From Candidatus Defluviilinea gracilis (GTDB lineage Bacteria; Chloroflexota; Anaerolineae; Anaerolineales; Villigracilaceae), in contig JADJWS010000001.1 in NCBI GenBank assembly GCA_016716235.1, positions 1,302,001 through 1,366,000 on the forward strand: 64,000 bases of DNA, read 5' to 3'. A program made the position numbers and the translations under genes. Below are positions 16,106-24,138 of this stretch, in pieces; the first letter of the stretch is position 1, and the number at the start of each line of letters is the position of its first letter. The notes below the pieces were generated by a model. It saw only the letters and a program-made list of their open reading frames with translations, was not told the origin of the DNA and did no database searches.

Positions 16106-16136
16106 ACCTGTGAGGTCTGCGAGACCTCACAGGTCT
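16104..16136. repeat. Perfect palindrome agacctgtgaggtct / agacctcacaggtct
   Basis: 15-base arms and a 3-base spacer immediately after the exonuclease stop. A second copy differing only in the spacer lies at 18660-18692 between ilvD and ilvB. Confidence 0.8.
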
Positions 16137-16147
16137 CTTCGAAAAAT

Positions 16148-16675
16148 ATGTACGAATTCACCGAAGACGATTTGAAATCGAACCAGCGCGGATTCCTCAC
16201 GCAGGGTCAACGCGACTACTTGAAAACGATCGGCGAGGGCGGCGTGAGAGTTCAGAGATGGAATATCAAAATTGCCGTTGGGTTCATGTTCTTTGGGATG
16301 TGTCTGATCCTGGCGATGTATTTGCAAAATGAAAGCACGCGCGCGGCATTGTTTTCCAACCCGTTGAATATTTTGGTCTTTCCTGTGATCATCGTTGTGG
16401 TTGGGTTGGTTCTCGCGTTCAGTATCTGGCTTGCAAGGCGCATCTCCGAAATGTTGAAGAACGCGGAGTTGAAAACTGCGGAGGGAAAGATTCGCCTCGA
16501 TTCTCACTTCAACTCAGGCGCGGGCTTCACCAGTTATTATGTCTATGTGGGCAAGAAACGCTTTGGCTTCACCGATGATATGAGTCACACGTTCAAAGAA
16601 GGGGAGAAGTATCGCATGTATTACGTCAAGGCGAGCGCGTATGAGTTGATTATGTCTTACAAAGTGATCGAATAA
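16148..16675 (+). CDS. Small membrane protein of unknown function
   Basis: 175 aa. Two hydrophobic segments (about 42-60, VGFMFFGMCLILAMYL, and 72-92, NILVFPVIIVVVGLVLAFSI) form a hairpin, with a soluble C-terminal half ending in FGFTDDMSHTFKEGEKYRMY and YELIMSYKVIE, resembling a beta-rich domain. No family recognised. It starts 12 bases after the palindrome at 16136 and without a good ribosome site. Confidence 0.6.
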   Translation: MYEFTEDDLKSNQRGFLTQGQRDYLKTIGEGGVRVQRWNIKIAVGFMFFGMCLILAMYLQNESTRAALFSNPLNILVFPVIIVVVGLVLAFSIWLARRISEMLKNAELKTAEGKIRLDSHFNSGAGFTSYYVYVGKKRFGFTDDMSHTFKEGEKYRMYYVKASAYELIMSYKVIE

Positions 16676-16694
16676 TGCCGCCGTTTTCGCGCCC

Positions 16695-16722
16695 TTGACG
16701 GATTCACAAATCAGCCTATAAT
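16695..16722 (+). promoter_or_regulatory. Promoter of the ilv-leu operon
   Basis: TTGACG (16695-16700), 16-base spacer, TATAAT (16717-16722): close to the sigma70 consensus. Predicted start near 16729, about 12 bases before the leader-peptide ATG. Confidence 0.7.
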
Positions 16723-16741
16723 CGGGCGAAATCACCAGCCA

Positions 16742-16843
16742 ATGAACACACTTTTGTCGCTCTCCCTTATCGTCATCCTTATTGCGGTCCTTATTATTAA
16801 GGATCTATTTTCGGTTAGGATGGCAACGGTGAGAGTGAAGTAA
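16742..16843 (+). CDS. Leader peptide of the branched-chain amino acid operon
   Basis: 33 codons, MNTLLSLSLIVILIAVLIIK then DLFSVRMATVRVK. Of codons 4-19, six are Leu, five Ile and two Val, an extreme run of exactly the amino acids made by the operon. It lies between a consensus promoter and a strong terminator, 145 bases before ilvD: the arrangement of ribosome-mediated attenuation as in ilvBN and ilvGMEDA leaders of other bacteria. No Shine-Dalgarno is seen. Too short for routine gene calling. Similar in logic to the aromatic leader at 50312. Confidence 0.8.
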   Translation: MNTLLSLSLIVILIAVLIIKDLFSVRMATVRVK

Positions 16844-16876
16844 ATCTCGAAACAAACGCAAAGAGCCGCCCTAACC
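16813..16876 (+). promoter_or_regulatory. Antiterminator pairing of the ilv attenuator
   Basis: GGTTAGGATGGC at 16813-16824, inside the end of the leader peptide, is complementary to GCCGCCCTAACC at 16865-16876 (one A-C mismatch, one G-U). That pairing takes the 5' arm of the terminator, so the two are mutually exclusive. An upstream CATCCT (16774-16779), inside the Leu/Ile/Val codon run, can pair with AGGATG (16817-16822) and would be covered by a stalled ribosome. Confidence 0.7.
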
Positions 16877-16891
16877 ACGGGCGGCTTTTTT
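16864..16891 (+). terminator. Attenuator terminator of the ilv-leu operon
   Basis: Perfect 8-bp GC stem agccgccc/gggcggct with a 7-base loop (taaccac) and six T. It lies 20 bases after the leader-peptide stop and 97 before ilvD. Confidence 0.88.
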
Positions 16892-16902
16892 GTTATCTCT
16901 TT

Positions 16903-16971
16903 AACCGCAAAGCACGCGAAGTTCGCGAAGAAAAAATTAAATCTTTGCGTTCTTAGCGCCCTTCGCGGTAA
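16903..16971. repeat. Inverted repeat, cgcgaag family
   Basis: ccgcaaagcacgcgaagttcgcgaag opposes tttgcgttcttagcgcccttcgcgg, 9-10 base units. Copies: 30668-30742, 35139-35308 (two), 43552-43624, about 61725-61785. Confidence 0.75.
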
Positions 16972-16987
16972 GAAAAAAGGAAAATTT

Positions 16988-18655
16988 ATGCGTTCCGATA
17001 CAGTCAAAAAAGGATTTGATAAAGCGCCGCATCGCGCGCTGCTTCGCGCTACGGGGTTGCAGGATGACGATTTCAACAAGCCGTTCGTTGCCATCGTCAA
17101 CTCATATGTGGACGTGGTGCCTGGGCATGTGCATTTGCAGGAGTTCGGCAAACTGGTCAAGGATGCCGTCCGCGCGGCGGGATGCGTGCCGTTCGAGTTC
17201 AACACCATCGGCGTGGACGACGGTATCGCGATGGGTCACATGGGGATGAAGTACTCGCTTCCTTCGCGCGAACTGATTGCTGACTGCGTGGAGACCATGA
17301 TCGAAGCCCACAGATTCGACGCGATGGTGTGCATCCCGAACTGCGACAAGATCGTGCCTGGCATGTTGCTCGGCGCCATGCGAGTCAATATCCCGACGAT
17401 ATTTGTCTCTGGCGGGGCGATGAAAGCGGGGATGACTCCCGAAGGCGAGACGATTGATTTAATTTCCGTGTTTGAAGGCGTGGGGGCATTTTCAGCGGGC
17501 AAGATTGACGAGAAGCGATTATCCATTTTGGAAAAATTTGCATGTCCATCGTGCGGATCATGTTCGGGGATGTTCACCGCCAACTCGATGAACTGTCTCA
17601 TGGAGGCGTTGGGCTTGGCGTTGCCATATAACGGTTCCGCTTTGGCGAAGACTCCCGAACGGGAAGCGTTGGCGAAACAAGCCGCCGCGCAAGTGATGAC
17701 CTTGATCGAGCGCGACATCAAGCCGCGAGACATCGTCACTGCCGAGGCGATAGACGACGCGTTTGCATTGGACATGGCGATGGGCGGCTCATCGAACACG
17801 GTGTTGCACACGCTGGCATTGGCGAACGAAGCGGGAGTTGAGTATCCGCTGGAAAGAATCAACGCGGTGGCGGATAAAGTTCCGCACATTTGCAAGGTGA
17901 GTCCGGCGGGCAAGTGGCACATGGAAGATGTCCATCGCGCGGGCGGAATCCCTGCGATATTGAACGAGATCCAATGGGGGACGGGTATGTTGCATTTTGA
18001 TCGCTTGACAGTGACAGGAAAAACCTTGGGCGAATCGATTCAAGGAAAAGATATTCAGGATGAAGAAGTGATCCGCAGATATGGCAACGCACATTCCAAA
18101 CGCGGAGGGCTGGCGATTCTGTTCGGCAATCTCGCTCCGAAAGGCGCAGTGGTGAAAGTGGGCGGTGTGAGCGAGGCGATGATGAAGTTTGAGGGACCCG
18201 CTGTCATCTTTGAATCGCAGGAAGAAGCGATGGCTGGAATTTTGGCGGGCAAGGTCAAAGCGGGAGATTGTGTTGTGGTGCGTTATGAAGGTCCGAAGGG
18301 CGGACCTGGGATGCAGGAGATGCTGTCGCCCACGTCCGCGATCATGGGGCAGGGACTTGGCGACAAGGTGGCGTTGATCACCGATGGACGATTCAGCGGC
18401 GGGACGCGCGGCGCGTGCATCGGTCATGTGTCGCCAGAAGCGGCGGCGGGCGGTCCGATCGCGGCGTTGAAGGCTGGGGATGTGATCGAAATTGATTTGG
18501 GCGCGCGCAGGCTGAACGTCCGATTGAACGAGGCGGAGATTCAGAGTCGGCTGGAGGCGTTGCCTCCGTTCCAATCCAAAACAACATCAAAATGGTTGAA
18601 GCGATATTCGCATTTTGTCACCAGCGCGGATACGGGCGCAATGTTGGAAAGTTAA
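16988..18655 (+). CDS. ilvD: Dihydroxy-acid dehydratase
   Basis: 555 aa, the usual length. Iron-sulfur cysteines appear in CIPNCDKIVPGM (about residue 110) and CPSCGSCSGMFTANSMNC (about 182-199). Other family blocks are GGSSNTVLHTLALANEAG and DGRFSGGTRGACIGHVSPEA. It removes water from 2,3-dihydroxy-isovalerate and its ethyl homologue in valine and isoleucine synthesis. First structural gene behind the attenuator; ilvB follows after a 48-base gap filled by a palindrome. Confidence 0.96.
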   Translation: MRSDTVKKGFDKAPHRALLRATGLQDDDFNKPFVAIVNSYVDVVPGHVHLQEFGKLVKDAVRAAGCVPFEFNTIGVDDGIAMGHMGMKYSLPSRELIADCVETMIEAHRFDAMVCIPNCDKIVPGMLLGAMRVNIPTIFVSGGAMKAGMTPEGETIDLISVFEGVGAFSAGKIDEKRLSILEKFACPSCGSCSGMFTANSMNCLMEALGLALPYNGSALAKTPEREALAKQAAAQVMTLIERDIKPRDIVTAEAIDDAFALDMAMGGSSNTVLHTLALANEAGVEYPLERINAVADKVPHICKVSPAGKWHMEDVHRAGGIPAILNEIQWGTGMLHFDRLTVTGKTLGESIQGKDIQDEEVIRRYGNAHSKRGGLAILFGNLAPKGAVVKVGGVSEAMMKFEGPAVIFESQEEAMAGILAGKVKAGDCVVVRYEGPKGGPGMQEMLSPTSAIMGQGLGDKVALITDGRFSGGTRGACIGHVSPEAAAGGPIAALKAGDVIEIDLGARRLNVRLNEAEIQSRLEALPPFQSKTTSKWLKRYSHFVTSADTGAMLES

Positions 18656-18659
18656 TTTG

Positions 18660-18692
18660 AGACCTGTGAGGTCTTTAAGACCTCACAGGTCT
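18660..18692. repeat. Palindrome agacctgtgaggtct, copy 2
   Basis: Same arms as 16104-16136 with a ttaa-type spacer, filling the ilvD-ilvB gap; followed by the aaggag site of ilvB. Confidence 0.8.
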
Positions 18693-18703
18693 AAGGAGCA
18701 GAT

Positions 18704-20389
18704 ATGAAATTAAAAGGCGCAGAAATTGTTTGGGAATGTTTGACCCGCGAAGGCGTGGAGGTTGTGTTCGGCTACCCTGGCGGCGCGAATATGCCGATCT
18801 ATGACGCGATGCTGAATTATCCTGTGCATCATGTGTTGGTGCGGCATGAACAGGGCGCGGCGCACATGGCGGATGGATACGCTCGCGCGTCGGGGAAAGT
18901 TGGTGTGGCGATGGCGACCTCGGGTCCTGGCGCGACGAATCTCGTGACGGGCATTTGCACGGCGATGATGGATTCGGTGCCGACGGTTTTCATCACGGGT
19001 CAGGTGGCGGCGCATTTGATCGGCGGCGATGCGTTCCAGGAAACCGACGTGACGGGAATCACATTGCCCATCACGAAACATAATTACATCGTGACCCGCG
19101 TCGACCAGATCGCGGAAACGATCCGCGAGGCGTTTTATATCGCGCGCAGTGGACGACCAGGTCCTGTGTTGATTGACATCTGTAAGAACGCGCAAATTGA
19201 ATCATGCGAATTTGTTTTCCCTGAAGAAGTGAAACTGCCAGGCTATCAACCTGTTCTGCGCTCGTCGAGAAATTTATTAGACCAAGCCGTGGACTTGATC
19301 GAGCGGGCAAAGAAGCCGATCATTTTATGCGGGCATGGCGTGTTGATGTCGAAAGCCGAAGAGGAGTTGATGCAGTTCGCGGTCAAGACTCAAACTCCAG
19401 TGGCGAGCACGCTGTTGGGACTGGGCGCGTTCCCCGCGTCGCATGAATTAAGTCTGGGCATGATGGGTATGCACGGTGAAGTGCACACCAACATGGCGAT
19501 CCAAAATTCGGACTTGATCCTTGCCTTTGGGATGCGCTTCGATGACCGCGTGACTGGCACGTTGAAAACGTACGCGCCGCGCGCCAAAAAGATTCACATC
19601 GAGATTGACCCGTCTGAGATTCACAAAAACGTTTTCGTGGATGTGCCGCTGGTCGGCGATCTGAAAACTGTGTTGTGCGATCTGATCCCGCTGGTGGATG
19701 AATACGATCACGAAGCATGGAAACAAGAGATCAACGGATGGAAAGCCGAAGCCGACGCGCGCAGTATTATGAATTGGGAAGACGACGGCAAGTTGCACGC
19801 GGCTCACATGGTCGCCGAGATTTGGAAAGCCACGGATGGGAACGCCATCGTCACAACGGATGTCGGTCAACATCAGATGTGGGCGGCGCAATATTATTTT
19901 CTGGATAAACCGAATCGCTGGCTAACTTCGGGCGGCGCGGGGACGATGGGCTTTGGTCTCCCTTCGGCGATCGGGGCGTGGTTCGCGGCGAAGGATCAGG
20001 AAATTTGGGCGATCGCAGGCGACGGCGGATTCCAAATGACCGCCGCCGAGTTGACGACCGCCGTGCAAGAGGGCGCGAACGTCAAAGTGGCGATCATGAA
20101 TAATCAATACCTCGGCATGGTGCGCCAGTGGCAGGAATTTTTCTTCGACAAGCGTTACTCGGCGGTGAACATGCTCACGCCCGATTTTGTGAAATTGGCG
20201 GAGGCGCACGGAGTCCCTGCGAGGCGGGTGACCAAGCCTGAGGAAGTCAATGAAGCGATTGAATGGGCGCGGAAGACTCAAGGTCCAGTGGTGCTTGAGT
20301 TCCGAGTCGAGCAGGAAGAGGCGGTCTATCCGATGGTTCCCGCAGGCGCGGCGTTGGATGAGATGATGCAGAGACCTGTGAAGGCGTGA
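18704..20389 (+). CDS. ilvB: Acetolactate synthase, large (catalytic) subunit
   Basis: 561 aa thiamine-diphosphate enzyme. The N-terminal domain has FGYPGGANMPIYDAM with the cofactor-activating Glu in LVRHEQGAAHMADGYAR. The C-terminal TPP motif is IAGDGGFQMTAAELTTAV ending in IMNNQYLGMVRQWQ. It condenses two pyruvates, or pyruvate and 2-oxobutyrate, to the first common intermediates of Val/Leu and Ile. An AAGGAG site precedes the ATG. The regulatory subunit ilvN follows. Confidence 0.95.
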   Translation: MKLKGAEIVWECLTREGVEVVFGYPGGANMPIYDAMLNYPVHHVLVRHEQGAAHMADGYARASGKVGVAMATSGPGATNLVTGICTAMMDSVPTVFITGQVAAHLIGGDAFQETDVTGITLPITKHNYIVTRVDQIAETIREAFYIARSGRPGPVLIDICKNAQIESCEFVFPEEVKLPGYQPVLRSSRNLLDQAVDLIERAKKPIILCGHGVLMSKAEEELMQFAVKTQTPVASTLLGLGAFPASHELSLGMMGMHGEVHTNMAIQNSDLILAFGMRFDDRVTGTLKTYAPRAKKIHIEIDPSEIHKNVFVDVPLVGDLKTVLCDLIPLVDEYDHEAWKQEINGWKAEADARSIMNWEDDGKLHAAHMVAEIWKATDGNAIVTTDVGQHQMWAAQYYFLDKPNRWLTSGGAGTMGFGLPSAIGAWFAAKDQEIWAIAGDGGFQMTAAELTTAVQEGANVKVAIMNNQYLGMVRQWQEFFFDKRYSAVNMLTPDFVKLAEAHGVPARRVTKPEEVNEAIEWARKTQGPVVLEFRVEQEEAVYPMVPAGAALDEMMQRPVKA

Positions 20390-20473
20390 GATAAGAGAGT
20401 AGATAAATAGAGAGTAGAGAATAGCGAGTTGATCGTTACTGGTCATCTATTCTCTACTCCTCTACTCTCTAAA
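20389..20473. repeat. 7-bp-period inverted repeat (gagagta / tactctc words)
   Basis: Degenerate heptads such as gagagta and gagaata face ctattctctactcc and tctactctcta. Fills the ilvB-ilvN gap. Confidence 0.7.
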
Positions 20474-20485
20474 GAATGGAGAATT

Positions 20486-21037
20486 ATGAACTACACATTT
20501 ATTGCTTTAGCGGAAAACAAGCCTGGCGTGTTGAATCGGGTGACTTCGTTGTTTCGGCGGCGGAATTTCAATATCGTGTCGCTCAGCGCGGGGACGACGG
20601 AGAATCCCGAAGTGTCGCGCATGACCATCGTTGCGGAATGCCCGAACGGCGATATTGACGCGCATCGCATCGAGGCGAATTTATACAAGCTGGTCAATGT
20701 GATCGATGTGCAGGATGTGACGCATCAGTCCACCGTGATGCGCGATCTGGCGTTGATCAAGGTGCGAGTCGCGCCTGAACGCCGCGCCGAAGTGAACGGG
20801 CTGGCGGAAATCTTCCGCGCCCGCATCGTGGATGTGGCGGCTGATTCGGTCGTGGTCGAGATCACTGGCACGGAGGACAAGATCGAAGGCTTGATCGAGT
20901 TACTGCGCCCGATTGGGATCGTGGAAATGGTGCGCACGGGGCAGGTCTCGATGACGCGCGGGGTCAACGATGGTGTGCGGAGGATCGGGATGAATGGGCA
21001 TGCGCAGGTGATGGAGATGGCGGAGATGACGCCGTGA
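20486..21037 (+). CDS. ilvN: Acetolactate synthase, small (regulatory) subunit
   Basis: 183 aa from ATG 20486 (site aatggagaatt). The N-terminal ACT domain reads TFIALAENKPGVLNRVTSLF and RRRNFNIVSLSAGTTENP, which binds valine for feedback inhibition in the family. The C-terminal domain (about 85-160) fits ALS_ss_C. The open frame reaches back to 20429 within the upstream repeat, which is not likely translated. Confidence 0.93.
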   Translation: MNYTFIALAENKPGVLNRVTSLFRRRNFNIVSLSAGTTENPEVSRMTIVAECPNGDIDAHRIEANLYKLVNVIDVQDVTHQSTVMRDLALIKVRVAPERRAEVNGLAEIFRARIVDVAADSVVVEITGTEDKIEGLIELLRPIGIVEMVRTGQVSMTRGVNDGVRRIGMNGHAQVMEMAEMTP

Positions 21038-21276
21038 AAAGGATGAAGGGTGAAGGATGAAGGATGAAAGAGATACAAGTTACGTGTTACGAGTTACGAG
21101 TTACGTAATTTGTAATTTATGAGTATTCGGTGGTCGAGCGCAAGCAGTCGAGACCACAAGTACGCATACAAAATTTTGTTACAAGAATGTTTTGAAGCGT
21201 GGTGGTCTCGATATGTTCCTCGCTATCGCTCGGAACTACTCGACCACCGAGATAAAAAATTAGGAGAATTGAGATC
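21038..21276. repeat. Two repeat blocks between ilvN and ilvC
   Basis: 21038-21115 is heptad-type (ggatgaa units, then gttacga units). 21121-21251 is an inverted repeat of the ggtggtcgag/ctcgaccacc type with an inner cgcaagcag loop. The ilvC ribosome site (aggaga) follows at 21262. Confidence 0.7.
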
Positions 21277-22329
21277 ATGGCAAAAATAAATTTTGGCGGT
21301 GTGGAAGAGGAAGTTGTTACGCGCGATGAGTTTCCGCTGGAGAGGGCGCGGGAGGTATTGAAAGATGAAGTGGTGGCGGTGCTGGGGTATGGCGTGCAGG
21401 GTCCCGCGCAGGCGATGAACATGCGCGACAACGGCATCAAGGTGATCGTCGGTCAGCGCGAGGGGACGAAGAATTGGGATAAGGCTGTGGCAGACGGCTG
21501 GGTGCCAGGCGAGACGTTGTTCTCTGTGGAAGAAGCCGCAGAGAAAGGGACCGTCGTTCAGTATTTATTGTCCGATGCGGGGCAACGCTCGCAGTGGTCG
21601 AAGATCGTGGAAAATTTAAACGAAGGCGACATGCTGTATTTTTCGCATGGATTTTCGGTCACGTTCAAAGATGACACGGGAGTCATCCCTCCGCCGCATG
21701 TGGATGTGGCGCTCGTCGCGCCGAAGGGGTCGGGTCGCAGTGTGCGGACGAATTTTCTCGACGGTTCGGGGATCAACGCGAGTTTTGCAGTCCATCAGGA
21801 TGCGACGGGTAAAGCCAAAGAGCGGACGATCGCGTTGGGCATCGCCATCGGCGCGGGATATTTATTCCCGACGACATTTCAAAACGAAGTGTACAGCGAC
21901 CTCACAGGCGAGCGCGGCGTGTTGATGGGTGCGTTGGCTGGCGTGATGGAAGCGCAGTACAACGAACTCCGCAAGAACGGACATTCCCCGTCTGAGGCGT
22001 TCAATGAAACGGTGGAAGAGTTGACGCAGTCGTTGATCCGACTCGTCGGGCAGAACGGCATGGATTGGATGTATGCCAACTGCTCCACCACCGCCCAGCG
22101 CGGCGCGTTGGATTGGAAGAATAAATTCCGCGATGCGGTCGCGCCTGTGTTCAGTGATTTGTATAAGAGCGTTACGTCAGGCAATGAGGCGCGAATCACA
22201 CTCGAAGCCAATAGCAAGCCCGATTACCGCGAGAAGTTGGACAAAGAACTCGCCGCGATCCGTGATTCGGAAATGTGGAAGACAGGCGCGGCGGTGAGGT
22301 CGTTGAGACCTGAGAATTGGAAGAAATAA
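21277..22329 (+). CDS. ilvC: Ketol-acid reductoisomerase, fungal (Ilv5)-like type
   Basis: 350 aa. The Rossmann motif VLGYGVQGPAQAMNMRDNGI binds NADPH. The knotted C-terminal domain contains VALVAPKGSGRSVR, TTFQNEVYSDLTGERGVLMG and NGHSPSEAFNETVEE. These blocks resemble mitochondrial Ilv5 of fungi more than the E. coli or typical class I bacterial forms (recalled similarity, not an alignment). It isomerises and reduces acetolactate. An AGGAG site precedes the ATG. Confidence 0.93.
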   Translation: MAKINFGGVEEEVVTRDEFPLERAREVLKDEVVAVLGYGVQGPAQAMNMRDNGIKVIVGQREGTKNWDKAVADGWVPGETLFSVEEAAEKGTVVQYLLSDAGQRSQWSKIVENLNEGDMLYFSHGFSVTFKDDTGVIPPPHVDVALVAPKGSGRSVRTNFLDGSGINASFAVHQDATGKAKERTIALGIAIGAGYLFPTTFQNEVYSDLTGERGVLMGALAGVMEAQYNELRKNGHSPSEAFNETVEELTQSLIRLVGQNGMDWMYANCSTTAQRGALDWKNKFRDAVAPVFSDLYKSVTSGNEARITLEANSKPDYREKLDKELAAIRDSEMWKTGAAVRSLRPENWKK

Positions 22330-22334
22330 TTTGT

Positions 22335-22395
22335 AGTCACGTTTGTAACGTGACTGGTGAAATAACATGATATGTCACGCTACAAGCGTGACCTA
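22335..22395. repeat. gtcacg...cgtgac inverted repeats
   Basis: gtcacgtttgtaacgtgac and gtcacgctacaagcgtgac, two neighbouring hairpins between ilvC and leuA. The second has relatives at 40586-40650 and 50167-50186. Confidence 0.7.
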
Positions 22396-22407
22396 CGGGA
22401 GTTGACC

Positions 22408-24048
22408 ATGACAACAAATAACTACGTTAGGATTTTCGACACGACATTAAGAGATGGCGAGCAATCTCCAGGGGCGACGATGACTTCGGCGGAAAAGTTG
22501 GAGGTGGCGCGGTCGCTGGCGATGATGGGCGTGGATATCATCGAAGCGGGATTCCCTGCCGCGTCGCCCGACGATCTGGAAGCCGTCAGACGGATAGCGG
22601 TTGAGGTGGGCAACCCAGCCTCAAGTCAGGATGAGACGCGTGTTCCCGTCATCGCGGGGCTGGCGCGGGCGAATAAATCCGATATTGAAAAAGCGTGGGA
22701 GGCGGTGCAGTCCGCACAACGTCCGCGCATCCATATGTTTTTGGCGACGTCGCCGATCCACATGAAGCACAAGTTGAAAATGGATCCCGAAGAGGTGGTG
22801 GCGCGCGTGTCTGAAATGGTGGCGTATGCAAAAAGTTTTTGCGACGATGTGGAATTTTCGCCCGAAGACGCGGGACGCTCGGACCCAGAATTTTTATATG
22901 TGGTGTTGGGCGAGGCGATCAAGGCGGGCGCGACGACGTTGAATATTCCCGACACGGTCGGGTATACAACGCCCGATGAATTTTTCGCGTTGATTGACGG
23001 GATTATCAAACACACGCCAGGGATGCACGACGGCATAACGATCTCGGTTCATTGCCATGATGATCTGGGGTTGGCGACTGCAAATACTTTGGCGGGCATT
23101 CGCGCGGGCGCGCGCCAAGCCGAAGTGACGATGAACGGAATCGGCGAACGCGCGGGCAACACGTCGCTCGAAGAAGTTGTGATGGCGTTGAAGACTCGTC
23201 ATCCCGTTTTCGATCTGGACACGGGCATCGAGACAAAACAAATTTCGCGCGTGAGCAAGTTGGTGAGCAATTACACGGGCATCGTGGTGCAACCGAATAA
23301 AGCGATCGTCGGCGCGAACGCGTTTGCGCATGAAGCGGGCATTCATCAGGACGGCATGTTGAAACATCAGACCACCTACGAGATCATGCGCCCCGAAGAT
23401 GTGGGCGTGAATCAAACGAAGTTGGTGTTGGGAAAACATTCGGGTCGTCACGCGCTTCGCACTCGGCTGGCGGAGTTGGGTCATTCGCTCGATGAAGTGG
23501 AACTCGATAAAGCCTTTACGCGCTTCAAAGAATTGGCAGACCGCAAGAAGGTGATCGTGGATGCGGACTTGGAAGCGTTGATCGCCGACGAGTTCTATCG
23601 TCCGCGCGATGTATATTTGCTCAACGATATGCAGGTCACCTGCGGGACGATGGGAATGCCGACTGCAACCGTTCGCCTGCGCGGACCCGATGGCGCAGTT
23701 CACACGCAAGCCTCTGTCGGCACGGGTCCAGTGGATGCGGTGTACAAAGCCATCAACGCCATCGTCAATGTGCCGTGCGAGTTGCTCGAGTTCAACATCC
23801 ACGCCATCACCGAAGGCATTGACGCGCTCGGTGGAGTCACTGTCCGCATTCAAGGCGCGGACGACCATACCTCGATGGACGCGCAAAGCGAGGCGCATTA
23901 TCCGCGCGTGTACGGCGGTCACGGCGCAGACACCGACATCATCGTCGCCAGCGCGAAGGCGTATATCAACGCCGTCAATAAACTCATCATCGCGCAGACC
24001 GAGTCGCATGAGAGGGTGGTGAATGATTTTGGAGTGATGTTGGGATAA
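22408..24048 (+). CDS. leuA: 2-isopropylmalate synthase
   Basis: 546 aa. The DRE-TIM barrel begins with RIFDTTLRDGEQSPGATM; HCHDDLGLATANTLAGI and NGIGERAGNTSLEEV follow, with the HEAGIHQDG block near 310. The C-terminal LeuA allosteric domain (about 390-540) includes AVHTQASVGTGPVDAVYKAI, so leucine feedback is likely. It condenses acetyl-CoA with 2-oxoisovalerate. The ATG at 22408 is preferred to one at 22372 that lies inside a palindrome. Confidence 0.95.
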   Translation: MTTNNYVRIFDTTLRDGEQSPGATMTSAEKLEVARSLAMMGVDIIEAGFPAASPDDLEAVRRIAVEVGNPASSQDETRVPVIAGLARANKSDIEKAWEAVQSAQRPRIHMFLATSPIHMKHKLKMDPEEVVARVSEMVAYAKSFCDDVEFSPEDAGRSDPEFLYVVLGEAIKAGATTLNIPDTVGYTTPDEFFALIDGIIKHTPGMHDGITISVHCHDDLGLATANTLAGIRAGARQAEVTMNGIGERAGNTSLEEVVMALKTRHPVFDLDTGIETKQISRVSKLVSNYTGIVVQPNKAIVGANAFAHEAGIHQDGMLKHQTTYEIMRPEDVGVNQTKLVLGKHSGRHALRTRLAELGHSLDEVELDKAFTRFKELADRKKVIVDADLEALIADEFYRPRDVYLLNDMQVTCGTMGMPTATVRLRGPDGAVHTQASVGTGPVDAVYKAINAIVNVPCELLEFNIHAITEGIDALGGVTVRIQGADDHTSMDAQSEAHYPRVYGGHGADTDIIVASAKAYINAVNKLIIAQTESHERVVNDFGVMLG

Positions 24049-24125
24049 AAGAGAGAATTGGAGGATTAGAGAATTAGAGACTAGAGACTGGAGACTAGTC
24101 TCGAATCTCCAGTCTCTAGTCTCTG
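24049..24125. repeat. 7-bp-period inverted repeat (agagact/agtctct words)
   Basis: Heptads agagact and ggagact face aatctcc, agtctct. Same words occur within aroA, aroE and the T-box leader. Confidence 0.75.
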
Positions 24126-24138
24126 CAAAAAGGAAACC

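Noticed and set aside
22894..24009. A 371-codon leftward open frame opposite leuA
   Set aside because: Antisense shadow; no start signal, no family pattern.
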